DNA from: Pseudeuparius sepicola
Taxonomy: Eukaryota; Arthropoda; Insecta; Coleoptera; Anthribidae
Direction: 5' to 3'
Assembly: GCA_963920635.1 (NCBI GenBank)
Contig: OY987298.1
Coordinates: 144,620,257 to 144,684,256 of the forward strand
DNA: 64,000 nt
Shown here: one piece after another, positions 34,337 through 45,148 of the stretch
Layout: every line of letters starts with the position of its first letter
Numbering within the stretch: the stretch's first letter is position 1
The notes under the pieces: generated by a model
Told to the model about the DNA's origin: nothing
The model's database searches: none
What the model saw: the letters and a program-made list of their open reading frames with translations, nothing else
Position numbers and translations under genes: made by a program

Positions 34337-35300
34337 CAGTGACCGGCAAAAAGTTGGACACAAATGGAAAACTTTTTATTATTAATTTCTCAGAAAATTT
34401 TATTCTTGATAAAAGTTGGTGCACCATTTCAAACTCAAAACGCACATTATCAAAATTTAAATATATCTTTTGTGGCATAACCACATCTACAGGGTGAATT
34501 TGGTGGGTTCGATCAGTTCGTATGATTTGGGAACAAATAATTCTATGATTGAACTTGTATTTATTTGTACAATCTAAAAATAGAAAAATTCACATGATAT
34601 ACAAATATTTCACCAACATGCAATATTTATAATGTACCAAAGAAAAGGGACAAACTGTATAATGTAATGAGAAATTATTATCCTATGCAAATATAATAAG
34701 CGGGTAAGTACCACCCCAAATGCCCAGATTAATAGGGGAAACTGCGGCACTTACCTAAAGCGGGTAGATGCCCAAGTGGACAGTGCAAACAACCCTCGGG
34801 GCCTTAGACACACAAAACATTTACAAGCAACTACAGATAGCCACCGCCCTCAAGGCACGCACTGAATGCTCTCTCCGACCGGTAGTACGCGGTGCGAAGG
34901 CGGTACCGGACACGACATACAGGGTGGACCGCCACACTTTTTGGATACGAGGTAGATTCAAAAATGTCAAAATAACTCAAGAGTAAAGTACCCTTATTTT
35001 TTAAAATACGGTCAAAAGAAAGTTACTTACAAAAGTTGTTTGGAATCAAAGGTGGGGATGTCAGAATTAAAGTCACAGCCACCTAGTAAAAAAAAAAGAA
35101 ATTTAACTTTTTTTGTATTTTGTTCGACCACCCTATGTATTACAAAAAACAAAATACTGCAAGCGCAACTTTTCATCGGATAACACATGAATTTGCTACT
35201 AAACTTTAATTTTGTTCGATTAGCAGCTAGAAATTTAAATTAATCGGAATCAGAGTTTAAAAATATTAAATTTTTGTATCCTACTTTCTGCCGGTCCCTG
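34337..35300. mobile_element. MITE, CAGTGACCGG family, copy 2, with nested LTR
   Basis: Same termini as copy 1 (1028-1509), TA flanks. It is interrupted at 34471-34936; the remaining ~500 bp align to copy 1 throughout. Confidence 0.85.
34471..34936. mobile_element. Probable solo LTR, 466 bp
   Basis: Begins TGTGGC and ends GCCACA (TG...CA), flanked by a 4-bp CTTT repeat. MITE copies 1 and 3 lack it at the same point and so act as empty sites. Composition is richer in GC than the MITE. The ORF inside (starting MPKWTVQTTLGA) resembles nothing I know. TG/CA ends with a 4-bp duplication suit an LTR retrotransposon left by LTR-LTR recombination; a small TIR element is the alternative. Confidence 0.65.
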
Positions 35301-35439
35301 TATATATTCTATTTTCTATATAGGGTTAGAATATTATATCCTTTACTCAATGGTGTGAGTTATTAACTCTCCTATACTCACTGGGATTACTACGGTTTTC
35401 TAGGGTTTTCCGTAGCACTTGAGCGAATGCTATAGCTTA

Positions 35440-38260
35440 GTTGTATCGGGAAAAGCTATAACCTCAAATTAAGCTAACGTAAGTTTTATGGAAAGTAAAC
35501 AAACATTAAACATTTCCAGAAAAGGAAATGTTCGTTGTATCAGCAATAATTAGGAAAAAAATTGACGAAAAATTTGTTCACGGCATTGGTTTTCTCAAAA
35601 CAAGCACACTTTTTTTGCCGCTATTAGAGATAGCAGTGGCGTAGCTTCGGGGTGTTTCAGCCCCTCCCCCCCAGAAATTTCTGGAGGGAACTTTTTCGTT
35701 TAAAAATTTAAGTTTGGTTGACTGTTAGAATTCTACTTGGAAATTTTAATGACGTTTGGCAAAAAAATGCATTTGTGTTTTTTTAATAAAGAAAAATGAC
35801 CAAGAAAAAATTTGCTACCAGTTCATTTATGAGGTTTTTTATTCATTTATTCCTTATTCAATGATTCAAGTGAACGAAATTAAATAAAATTTATTTTTTA
35901 AGTAAAAATTTTTAGGTATAATTTTCCATCCCCCTCCTAGAAAAGCCCCTGCCACATACACCACCATTATTACTAATTTTACTACTTCTAGAGTTCCTGG
36001 ATTGGAAGAGGTAAGACGATAATGCCATTTTTTAACGGAAAAAATAATACCTATAAATTTTGTTGATCAAAAATAATTTGGGATAGATTTCATGGAGGTA
36101 ACAAAATTAGTACCCACTACAGGAAAATACTTGAATTTATTCTAATCACCTACATAAGGTAAAACGAGTGACACATACAAAAGTAAAAATTTCCTAAATA
36201 CAGAATGCCACTACTGGAGACCATCTCAGTTCTTTGAACTGTCAGAGATGAGGAAAAATTACAAATTTGTAAAAATGCAATGAGGTTTCTTAGGTAGAAA
36301 GAAAACAGAAAAACCAAATATATGCGAAGTAAGTCATTGTTTTATTATCGGTGTGAAGACAGCTACTGTTTTAATCCCAGTTAGGTATACTCTGCGATTC
36401 AAATTTTCTAATATATATTTTTTTATTTTCTTTCTAAGCGAAGAGCTAATTTTTTCTTTGGGAAGTGAACTAGGTACTGTTACAAAATTTGTCGGGCATA
36501 GACAACCCCTCCCAACCCCAACAGTCCCAACCCCTTTAAAAGGAAAATTCGCCATCTTCGATATTTTTCAACAACCGGTCTCGATTTTTGCAGAGCCTTC
36601 CATAATGACCCCAGGAACGAGAAACACCCTTTGAAAAAATTCGCTAACTTTGATATTTTGCAGCAACTGATCGCGACTTTTTGCAGTTTATACAAACCAC
36701 AAAACAATTTTCCCAACTTTAAGATCCTATAGAAATGTTAGTTGGCGACGTAAATTCATAAAACTTGGGATATTTGGGTTTCAGGGAGTGCTTATTAAAG
36801 CTACTTTGGCAGATTTTCGATAAAAATAGCTAATAGCATTTTTTAAATATCAAATCAAAAAAATCATACACTTTTAAAAAAATATGGCGTATTTAAGTAT
36901 TATTTTAAAAATTTAATTTTCCCAACTTTAAGACCCTGTAGAAATGTTAGTCGGCGAAGTAAATTAATAAGACGGATAGCATTTTCCAAAAAAATCACAT
37001 CGAAAAAAATCGTAGCAGACCGTGAAATAGTGATGCCCCACCATGACGATATGTCCCACAAGTGGATAAGGATACTTCCTACACATACAAAAATTATCAA
37101 AATGGTGCAGCGCATCACATTTTTACAGGAGCGTTCCGGATCATATCTGAACACTATAGATATTTATACCTAATTCGGGTAATTTTATTACCTGTAATAA
37201 AATAATTAATTAATTAATACAAATAAAACATAAATTTGCTTTAAATCTACGAAATGGATAAAGATAGCAAAAATATGACTACTCCACTAGATTCTACAGA
37301 AAAAGTTAAATAAAACCGCGTTTCTACTTTTCCTATAATATGTGAAAAGGTAACTGAGGTACAGGGGATAGCCAAAAACTGCCAATTTTCCATTTTGCCC
37401 TGTATCTTAAAAACGAAGGTGGCTATGGAAATTTTGTTTGAGGCATCTTTCATATCATAAAAAAGTAGTACAGTGTCGGGAAAACCGCAAGTCTCTATCT
37501 CTAAAAAATAAGGGAGGTAGCCTGCAAAAGTGTCGAAAACGGCACATCCTGTACATGGAGCTTTGTCTCCTTTCTGGCATTCTTTATTAAAAGGATAATT
37601 AACACACTATAATTACAGCGCAATTTAGTTTTCGTTTAAAATTGGCACCTACAAGCAATTAATAGCTACATATTTGTTAATAATTTAATGTTATTAAACC
37701 TGTCTATTTTGAAACGAAATGCTGTAAACAATGCCAACAATGGAGTACGTGGCATCACTCAAAAAGATGTTGGCTCTGTTTACTTTTTGTTCCTTACTCC
37801 ATCTATCCTTGGTTATTTAATAATAATAATAATAATAATTCTCCACATTTGAGAGCGCTCCACCCCAAAACATTTTGGGAACAACTAAAAATTACCAACT
37901 TAATTCTGAACCACCTTATTTCGGGACATGTAGATTTGAAGGATTCAAAGTACTCGCCCCAAAAGTATGTGCACCGACACAAGGAAGTAGGAGGTCCTTA
38001 GTGGAAGATATTATGTGATGTTGTGTCTGTATTGGACCATCCTACCCACTTGTTGGGTACATAATAGTAATAATTAATAATAATAATAATAGCCTTCTGG
38101 CTAAGTCGATAATAATAATGATAATTCTCACCCTCATAATACTCCAAACTAGAAGTACCCCAGAAGCAACCACATGCTTGTGCGGGGGAGAGGGGCAATT
38201 TCTATTATTTTGTTTTCGTTGCCATTTGCGGCTAGGGCCGACTTTTTCCCGATAGAACTA
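35440..38260. other. Interior of the large inverted-repeat element
   Basis: No gene. 35641 holds an isolated CAGTGGCGTAGC terminus like that of 51533. 36489-36720 holds a duplicated ~130-bp segment (CCCTTT...AATTCGC...TTGATATTT...GCAGCAACTG-type), and TCCCAACTTTAAGA-TCCTATAGAAATGTT-type sequence occurs twice (near 36711 and 36913). AATAATAATAAT runs lie near 37822 and 38067. Confidence 0.5.
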
Positions 38261-38682
38261 GGATATCATTCGCTCAAGTAGGTACTACGGAAAACCCTAG
38301 TAATCCCAGTGAGTGTAGGATAATTAGTAAATCACACGGATAAAGCTATTTCGGAGCAATACCGTGAACCCACATTTGTCCAGCGCTCTTGGCCATGCGG
38401 TGTTTTTTTTAAGACATGTGCATGCCCTTGCCTCGACATCGGTTCGAACCAAGGTCGATCGAAGTCAGAAAAACATGCAGTCTAAAAAGTCAGCGCCGGT
38501 ACGAGCGACGCCACCGCGGTTGATTTCTCTGACATAATATGAGGGTAACGGGGCTGTTACCACTCCTATGTAGGTATGTCGCAAAAAAATCATTTATGCA
38601 GAATGAGAGAAGTGCGTTGATAGAGTAACGGGGGAAAACAAACAAATTTAGAATAATCGTCTTCCCGCCCACCGTCGCCTAC

Positions 38683-39129
38683 CTGCAGCTCCAGCTCCTC
38701 GCTCCTGCTGGCCGCGACGGGCCGGTGGGCGTGCCCGTCCCCCGTCAGCCACGCCCACTGGGCGCGCCGCGCGCCGCCGTTGGTCAGCGCGCGGCACGCG
38801 GCCGCCTGCGCGTGCTGTACGGCCAGCTGCGCGAGCAGCGCCGTCCCGTTGGGCTGGGCGGCGTCGTAGGCGCGCGCCGCCCCCTTGCCCAGCAGCACCA
38901 TGCGGCCCTCGTCGCGGGCGGCGGGCGGCGGCGGCGGCGGCCGGGGGCCGCGCGCCCCCTGCAGCACGGCCGAGTAGAGCCGCCGGTGGGGGTGGTCGTA
39001 GTCGTCGGGGACGGGGGCGCCCGCCTCCAGCCACGGGTCGAGCGAGTGGTCGACGGCGATGAGGCGCGGCGGCGAGCGCCGCCGCGTCGAGATCCAGAAC
39101 GTCTGCTCCTTGAACGAGTGGGAGAGTTC
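38683..39129 (-). CDS. Host gene 2, internal exon
   Basis: Minus strand. A long C tract ending CGCAG (39151-39130) is the acceptor. The phase-0 frame reads ELSHSFKEQTFWISTRRRSP, then a Pro-run and an Ala-rich helical stretch (MVLLGKGAARAYDAAQPNGT), ending EELELQ at a GTAGGC donor (38682). 149 codons, very GC-rich (third positions mostly G/C). Not recognised. CTAAC at 39154-39158 (reverse) is a good branch-point candidate and lies inside the target duplication of the adjacent THAP element. Phase fits the exon at 33198-33356. Confidence 0.6.
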
Positions 39130-39161
39130 CTGCGGGGGGGGGGGGGGGGGGAGGGTTAGAT

Positions 39162-40629
39162 CAGAGAACAAGGAAGGGGAGAATTTAAACTCAAGGGGGC
39201 GGAGCTAGCCTGCGCATCTGGGCGGTGAAGGCTATATCAGCCATGTTTTTTGTTTAGACAGAGGCGTCACTTTCAGTTTAGCGTTTCGAGCGAACAGATC
39301 TTCAGTGGCGGCGTTAATTTGAAGTTTTCTTTATTGCGAGTGTGTTGTTTTGTTCAGTGTTTTGTCTTATGATCATGAGTGAGACAAAAGCGGGGGCGTT
39401 ATGTGCACAGCGAAAGGCTGCGTGGGTGAACAAAAGTTACAACTGCAGGTTATCGTTTTACTCCTTTCCAAAAGAGCATTGGTAGATAATTAATTGTGAA
39501 ATCTCTGGGAATTAGTTGCTGTTCAGGTGCAATTTACTGTATTATCATAACCTTCCACCTAAGTAGGTATCTAAAGGCAAACTTAATTTAAGGATTTAAT
39601 TTAAAAATCTTAAGTTAAAACACTGAAAATGCATGGTGTAGTTCACGCGATTTCACTTAAGAATAAGTTAATATCTTAAGTCATTCGTAAATAAAATTAT
39701 CGAACTTACATGTAATTTAAGACAAAAAGGCACAAAAACAACAAAAAACCTTTCAAATCAAAAATATGTTTTTTGGGCTAAATTGTACACGAAGCAAATG
39801 TGGATAAATAGAATACATAATAAGGGTTACATTAAATCATAAATCCTGTCCTTAAATTAAGTCTGTATAAACAGGAAACAGGCCATACGTTATTGTTACC
39901 AGTGTGGGTTTACTCCGTTTACCTGTGTTCATACATATGTACCTATGAATATTCTAAAGTACATGATAACGACAAACACGCCTGTAATATAGTACGTAGT
40001 ACGTAATAGCATTAAACATTATAGACAGAAATTGAAAATGTACAAACAAAAATAAGCTTATTATATGGAAACATCAATAAAGTTTATTTTATGGAAAAAA
40101 TATATTTTTTTACTAAGTATATCTATTCGCATACAAATGTCCAAGTTTTTTCGCATAGTCGTAGGTACCTACTGATTTTAATGAAGGAGACAAAAACGAA
40201 ACTGTTTTAGAACTGGGTAGGTATATTAATTTATTAATCCGATGAAGACAATATTCTAATACCTACATATAATACCTATGTTTTGTTTTTCATTTGTATT
40301 CTACAAAATGATTGCTTAAAAAATATTGCTCGGGCAGTCATCAAATTTTAAGATCAATAAAATATTAAATTTTTGGAATAAGATAAGAAAAATCGCCTTT
40401 CCATACCTACTAAATATTTCAGTTATCTAACTACCTTAAATTAAAAATATTCCTTCAAAATCCAATTAAAATTTTTGCCTGTCTGTCTGAGTACAGACCT
40501 ACATTATCCCTTCACTAAATTCTAAATACGGCCCTGTTTTCTAAACAGACAACATAACGACCACCGGCTTCCAAAGATCAAAGGCGCCGCCGCCGAGTTT
40601 ATATTCTCCCCTTCCTTCCTTGTTCTCTG
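39162..40629 (+). mobile_element. THAP-carrying TIR element with exact 7-bp TSD GTTAGAT
   Basis: Terminus CAGAGAACAAGGAAGGGGAG at 39162 is repeated inverted ending at 40629, about 30 bp with small differences. GTTAGAT flanks exactly (39155-39161, 40630-40636). Starts CA, ends TG. It carries a THAP N-terminal fragment (39374-39483), and the rest has no long ORF. Length 1468 bp, so non-autonomous. It shares CA/TG ends, 7-bp duplication and the N-T-N-N-N-A-N target with the short palindromes. Confidence 0.85.
39374..39483 (+). pseudogene. THAP-domain N-terminal fragment, frameshifted
   Basis: One frame gives MCTAKGCV (the Cys pair that opens a THAP domain), and a shifted frame continues SYNCRLSFYSFPKEHW, the aromatic-Pro segment, then a TAG. 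A 1-base frameshift near 39428 separates them. The rest of the domain (Trp, second Cys-His) was not found in the following ~1 kb. Confidence 0.6.
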
Positions 40630-40639
40630 GTTAGATATA

Positions 40640-42530
40640 CAGTGTCCGCCAACAAGTTCGCGCCATAGGGGGAGAGTTTTTAAATTCAACTTTGGGGTTT
40701 GGGGTTACCTCTTGCTTTCAAACTGATGAAAATGTCTCGCTCAAATGTGGTAATGTGACCTTCGCTATCTATCAACACAGACATTTAAAAAATAAAATCG
40801 CCGAAAATGGGTAATTAAAATTTCAAAAAGTTTTATTTTAAAAAATTGTTTTTTTTTCAATATTACATAGGTGGTGATATAAAACAGTTCAAAATTATAT
40901 AAAAAAAAGAAAATCTTTTAATAGAATAGGATAGAATAGATTTATTTCCTTATTTACAAACAAGAGAAAAAATAACAAAACGTACTAATACACCTAATAT
41001 ACAGATGTATATCTAATATTTATACCTAATATATAAATTGGAAATAAATAGAAGAGATAAACCCACTGGAATTCGAAGATTATACGCAGGTGACCTTTTT
41101 TATATTTTCAAATCAGGGAGAGAAAAGTATTTATATTATACAACAAACACGAAAACAAAACAAGCAACAAAACACAGAAAAAAGAATTTTATTCAAAAAG
41201 TGATCAAAATTAACAAAAGAACAAGTACCTTGTGTTTTCGTACAAAAGAGCTAGTGCAGACAAATAAGTGCAAGTAAGTCAAACACTGTAACGCTAGTAT
41301 TTATAAGAACAGCATCAAATAAATAAAAAAATTATGTTTAAAAAACCGACAAAAAACCTTCTTGGCGTTTTTAAAATCCACTTGTTCATTGCTTTTTTAA
41401 ATTTGTTGTTTTCTTTCAAATTTTGTACATTATCAGGAATATGCTTATATCGTATTATTTTCCTGGTTGTCAAAATTATTATAAAAAAAAATTTCTTTCT
41501 ATTCCTGGGTATCAACCATTGAAATCATGTAACCGTGTGGTATTACGATCAAAATCTCTTATTAAATTTTCATTTTTTTCTGAGCTATTACTTATTGCTA
41601 ACATATGTTTCGATCGACAAAACGATATTGATCAGAGCAAAATTTTTTCAAAACAATTAGAAGGTGCTAAAAAAATAAAAAAATAAAATTACTACAATCA
41701 ACAATAAAACATTTTAAAAAATTTTATACAATTAATTTTCAAAGAATATACTTACAAACATAATATTATAAAATAGGCATGGTTTAATGTTTCAGTCATT
41801 TATATATTTTTCAAAATATTATAAACATTTTTACTTTCGAAAATGAAACATTTTTGTACGAACCAGCTGATAGTAGTGGAGGATATGTCGCATTTCGCGC
41901 GTCGATACAAAAAAGCAATTTTTTTCTCATCAATGCAAGGTAAAAAGTCAGTATCAATCTATAGTGACTATACCACACGGTTACATGATTTCGATGGTTG
42001 ATACCCAGGAACAGAAAGAAAAAAAATAGAATATGTTTACAGGTACTAAATGTTCACCGCAACGAAATAAATTGATCTCTGTCCAACATTTTTTTGTGAA
42101 TGATCTATGTGTAGGATAAAAATGTCTTTTTTATATTGTAGCGTTGAGTGATCACTCAAAGGTTGTAGCACAGACATATATAGCGAAGCTATATAGGTCT
42201 GTGGTTGTAGCAAGTAGCAACAGTATCCTGGAGCAATAAATCTGATTCAAATCCATTAGATTAACATCCGCGAAGAGTTGATCAGTGGGGTATGTAGTAT
42301 CTTTCGTCAAAATTATTTAAATGTCATTTTTGACAGCGTAAGACACGTTATCACGTTTGAGCGAGTCGTTTTTGATATTTTTCAAAACGAAAGGTAACCC
42401 CAAAGTAACATTTATAAATAAATCATTAATTAAAAATATTCCCCCTATGGTGCTAATTTTTTGGAGGTCACCGTAGATAACTTCAATTTTAGAATTCAAT
42501 TTTTGGACAGTTCTCTTATAGTACAGTGAC
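40640..42530. repeat. Foldback with insertions
   Basis: Left arm (GTCCGCCAACAAGTT, CCATAGGGGGA, ACTTTGGGGTT, TCGCTCAAATGTG) pairs with right arm ~42300-42530 (CACGTTTGAGCGA, GGTAACCCCAAAGTAAC, TCCCCCTATGG). A second foldback, ~41480-42040 (TTTCTATTCCTGGGTATCAA and inverse around TAACCGTGTGGTA), and the palindrome at 42169 lie inside. Confidence 0.7.
42169..42203. mobile_element. 35-bp CACAGAC palindrome, TSD GTTGTAG
   Basis: CACAGACATATATAGC and GCTATATAGGTCTGTG around GAA. GTTGTAG flanks exactly (42162-42168, 42204-42210). Confidence 0.9.
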
Positions 42531-44440
42531 CAAGAGAATGGTCGTCCTTTTATGCACAACTTTCTTATTTTTCATCCATTTCACAATTTTTATTTACGTC
42601 AGAACACACATTCTTTTGGACACAACGTCCTTATTTATCATCCTAGTTCAACAATTTGTATACCACCGTATATATTATACAGGGTGTTCCAAATCAGCAT
42701 GTAGATATTTTTAAGAGGCCGCTGCCGAGGTGATTTATGAAGAAAACTTGCCATAAACATATATATGTGTGTCTTAAAATCCTAAGTTCTTAAAGTACAA
42801 GGTGTTGAAATTTTGCACACGTATTAAACTTTTTATGCCTTAAGTACAATACAAGATTAGAGTTAAGGACTAAAAATGGTCAGGGGTCGTGGCTCGAAAC
42901 GGGGGGCTGCCTGATTATTTTCTTCAATATTTGATAATAATAGTTGAAATTTTGAAGTTTTCTACACAAAGTGGATTCTAGTAACATGGCACTAAGATGC
43001 ACCCTTCATATTTTTACCTATGGATTATTTTAATTAAATCTAGTAGGCTATGACATTGATTTGATTTTCAATTGAATTTCAATTCATTCAAACTTCATTT
43101 GCTAATATTTAAACTTTTCCAAAAATTCAAAGAAAATAATCTTCAGATTACAACTTTTAACATGACAATTTAGGTAACTTGTATTTGTTTGCTTACCCTG
43201 AGGTGTGAAAAATATCGGTCTATCTCTGGAATATCTTTGAAAAACGTCTTTTCGTCCTTATATTTTTCAGAGGGATTTTCTTCCGATATTAATATGGTAC
43301 CAGTAGGTGATTTATACAAATACAACACTTTGTCTTTGGTTATTAGTGGATTTCGTTGGTGATATGACTTGTCCTTTTCCCAATACCTTTTAACTCCAAC
43401 TAAAAAGAAAGTCGAAATTAATTCGAGATATTTTAAACAAATTTTCAATTTCTAATAATTGCTAAGTCAGGAAAATTCAACTTTGCCAGTAATAATTCTT
43501 ATGTTATCCGATAATAATTCACCTCTTCAGTATCCCGTTTTCCGTTATACACGACTGGTCAGGAAAAAAATTATAGAAAAATACTTGATAATTTTTTTTC
43601 ATTTTGAAAAAGAGAGGTAGATACTTTTGAGCCACTTGCATATTTTTTTACCTCCCTTGTACACGAAAAGATATATGTATAACTTTGATAAGAACATTTT
43701 AAGTTTGAAACGATGGAGAGACCTTTGTCAAGATTAAAATTATTTCTGGGATATTAAAAACAAAAAAAAGACTTATTACTGACACTGTATACAAATTGTC
43801 TACGGTCATCCGTGTAGAAAACTAGAACTATATTACTTATGTATTGTATATGTAACTTTTAAGTGCATACAGTAAAATATGGAGAATATAATTTTTTAGT
43901 TAAGTAACAAAAAAAAAATCATCAGTTAAAAATATATACACTCACAAAACAGATTATTGCTTTCTCTTTCTCTTTAATTTTCTATTCTAGTAATAAGCTG
44001 GTATATCAAACGTATGATCACCCAGTACAAGGAAACATTAGTTGCTTTGAATATTCTAATTTTATATGTTTGACAGTCATTTATTTTCTTTGTTCCAATA
44101 TTATGACTTAGAGCGCTTCGATAATAAAAAAAATCGAGGGATTAAAAATTCCTTGCAAGATATGAATTTTGGATATCATTCTGTATTAGTGTGGTGTCCG
44201 CTGATATGAGACAGCAGCTTTAGGTTCAATAAATAATCCGAGAACCATACAATAGCCGAGTAATGGCGAGAAGCGCGGGCGTCCCACCTGTTTTAAGCTT
44301 AAGAACGATCTCCTCCGAAGAGCTGGCTTCGAAGAACGGCGACCTGAACACGTCGTACCGCCTCCGCTGCGCCTCACTATCTCTAAACCCGTCCCCTAAA
44401 AAAAACCACCTCGCTTTTAAAACCGCAACGACCTTCCGCT
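42531..44440. other. Noncoding DNA, nothing recognised
   Basis: AT-rich with scattered short ORFs. 42682 has an ACAGGGTGTTCC motif common to insect transposon ends, but no partner end found. Confidence 0.4.
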
Positions 44441-44450
44441 CCTCCTGTAC

Positions 44451-44712
44451 TGTAATCGACGAATCTCGCGAACAGCTCGTCCACCTCCCTCAGCGTCCAG
44501 GGCTCGAGCGGCCCGCCGCCGCTCCCGCCGCCGTCCTCGTCCTCGCACATCGCGGCCGCCGCCGGCGTGTAGCACAACTCCCTGTTCTTCACGTACTGGT
44601 AGTCGCCATACCTGGCCAGCCTGCTCTCCGGGATGCAGTCCCTGACGGTGCGCGGCAGCAGCCTGTTCAGGCTCGTCCTGCTGGCGACGAGGTCCTCCCT
44701 CAGCCGCAGCTC
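44451..44712 (-). CDS. Host gene 2, exon 3 (3' limit uncertain)
   Basis: Minus strand. Acceptor GTTGACAG precedes 44712. The phase-0 frame reads ELRLREDLVASRTSLNRLLP, then a conserved-looking RYGDYQYVKNRELCY block, an acidic Gly run, and WTLREVDELFARFVDY. High GC drops abruptly after ~44455. Donor is ambiguous: GTACAGG at 44450 or GTCGTT slightly downstream; neither gives the phase expected for the exon at 39129, so an unseen small exon may lie between. Product unknown. Confidence 0.6.
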
Positions 44713-44775
44713 CTGTCAACGTGACACTACGAATTCAGCAATCGCGAAAAATTTGATGGGCGCCACGTAACTTAC

Positions 44776-44875
44776 CATGCTGGCGCGCTGGATAGGGCAC
44801 CGGCCCGACGTCCAGGCGGCGTCCGCGCCGTACGCCACGTTCCTGTAGGCCCGCCCGAGTGCGTCGTCCCCGTTT
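44776..44875 (-). CDS. Host gene 2, exon 2
   Basis: 100 bp between an ATGAACAG acceptor and a perfect GTAAGT donor. Joined to the upstream exon in phase 2 it reads RNGDDALGRAYRNVAYGADA then AWTSGRCPIQRASM, ending in phase 0 to match the next exon. Length and phases fit without a stop, which supports the model. Confidence 0.75.
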
Positions 44876-44963
44876 CTGTTCATAGCATTGGGGTAATTTA
44901 AGGCGTGAACGGGATTTCTCACAACGGCAACGTTTCGGGCGGAAACGTCAGTTGCGGCCTCAC

Positions 44964-45148
44964 CTGGATAGCGGGTATGCGGCCGGGAGGCGGTCGAAGA
45001 ACAAGTTAAAGGTCGTTCGGGGTTCGGACGTGGGGTTCTCTTGTTCGCAGGCTGTGCAGTAAGTTGGGTATTTGGTCGCGACGATTACTGTTGTGGGGAG
45101 GTCATCGGGCACCTTGGCTTTCGATATTCCGCCGATGAATTCAGTCAT
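44964..45148 (-). CDS. Host gene 2, first coding exon
   Basis: An ATG at 45148 opens MTEFIGGISKAKVPDDLPTT and the frame runs 61 codons plus two bases to a GTGAGG donor at 44963. The same frame has a stop shortly upstream, so this ATG (or an upstream noncoding exon) is the start. The first intron is only ~88 bp. The protein has a Cys pair (YCTACE) and a FNLFFDRLPAAYP segment; I do not recognise the family. Confidence 0.7.

Larger units (their letters stand above)
34319..35352. mobile_element. CATTGAGTAAAGG-family palindrome split by a MITE
   Basis: Outer ends TATTGAGTAAAGGATAT and ATATCCTTTACTCAATG are inverted repeats. Flanks are GTGTTAG and GTGTGAG (6 of 7). The right arm of the host element (38269-38398, reverse) has no insertion at this point, giving an empty-site comparison. 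Confidence 0.8.
34253..38398. mobile_element. Large inverted-repeat element, ~4.1 kb including nested insertions
   Basis: Left arm (AGAGCGCTGGACAAAT...GGTTCACGGTATTGCTCC-type sequence, then CACTGGGATTACTA and CTTGAGCGAATG ending near 35433) is repeated inverted at 38269-38398. Each arm is ~150 bp once nested DNA is removed. No transposase is recognisable in the interior. The left arm was split by a palindrome (34319-35352). Confidence 0.75.

Noticed and set aside
34768..34986. ORF starting MPKWTVQTTLGA as a gene
   Set aside because: Lies in the inserted 466-bp segment and runs over its boundary; no recognised domain.
38648..39034. Second minus-strand ORF in the same exon (Ala/Arg/Pro-rich)
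   Set aside because: Wrong phase for the splice sites and of low complexity; the ELSHSF frame fits better.
38725..39159. Arg/Gly-rich ORF on the plus strand opposite the host exon
   Set aside because: Shadow frame of a GC-rich exon; the minus strand has a proper acceptor and donor.
40920..41030. ATAGAATAGGATAGAATAG stretch as the tail of a non-LTR retrotransposon
   Set aside because: No reverse transcriptase or endonuclease sequence nearby and no target duplication found.
41334..41686. AT-rich ORFs rich in Phe, Ile and Lys
   Set aside because: Composition artefact in a foldback; no motif recognised.
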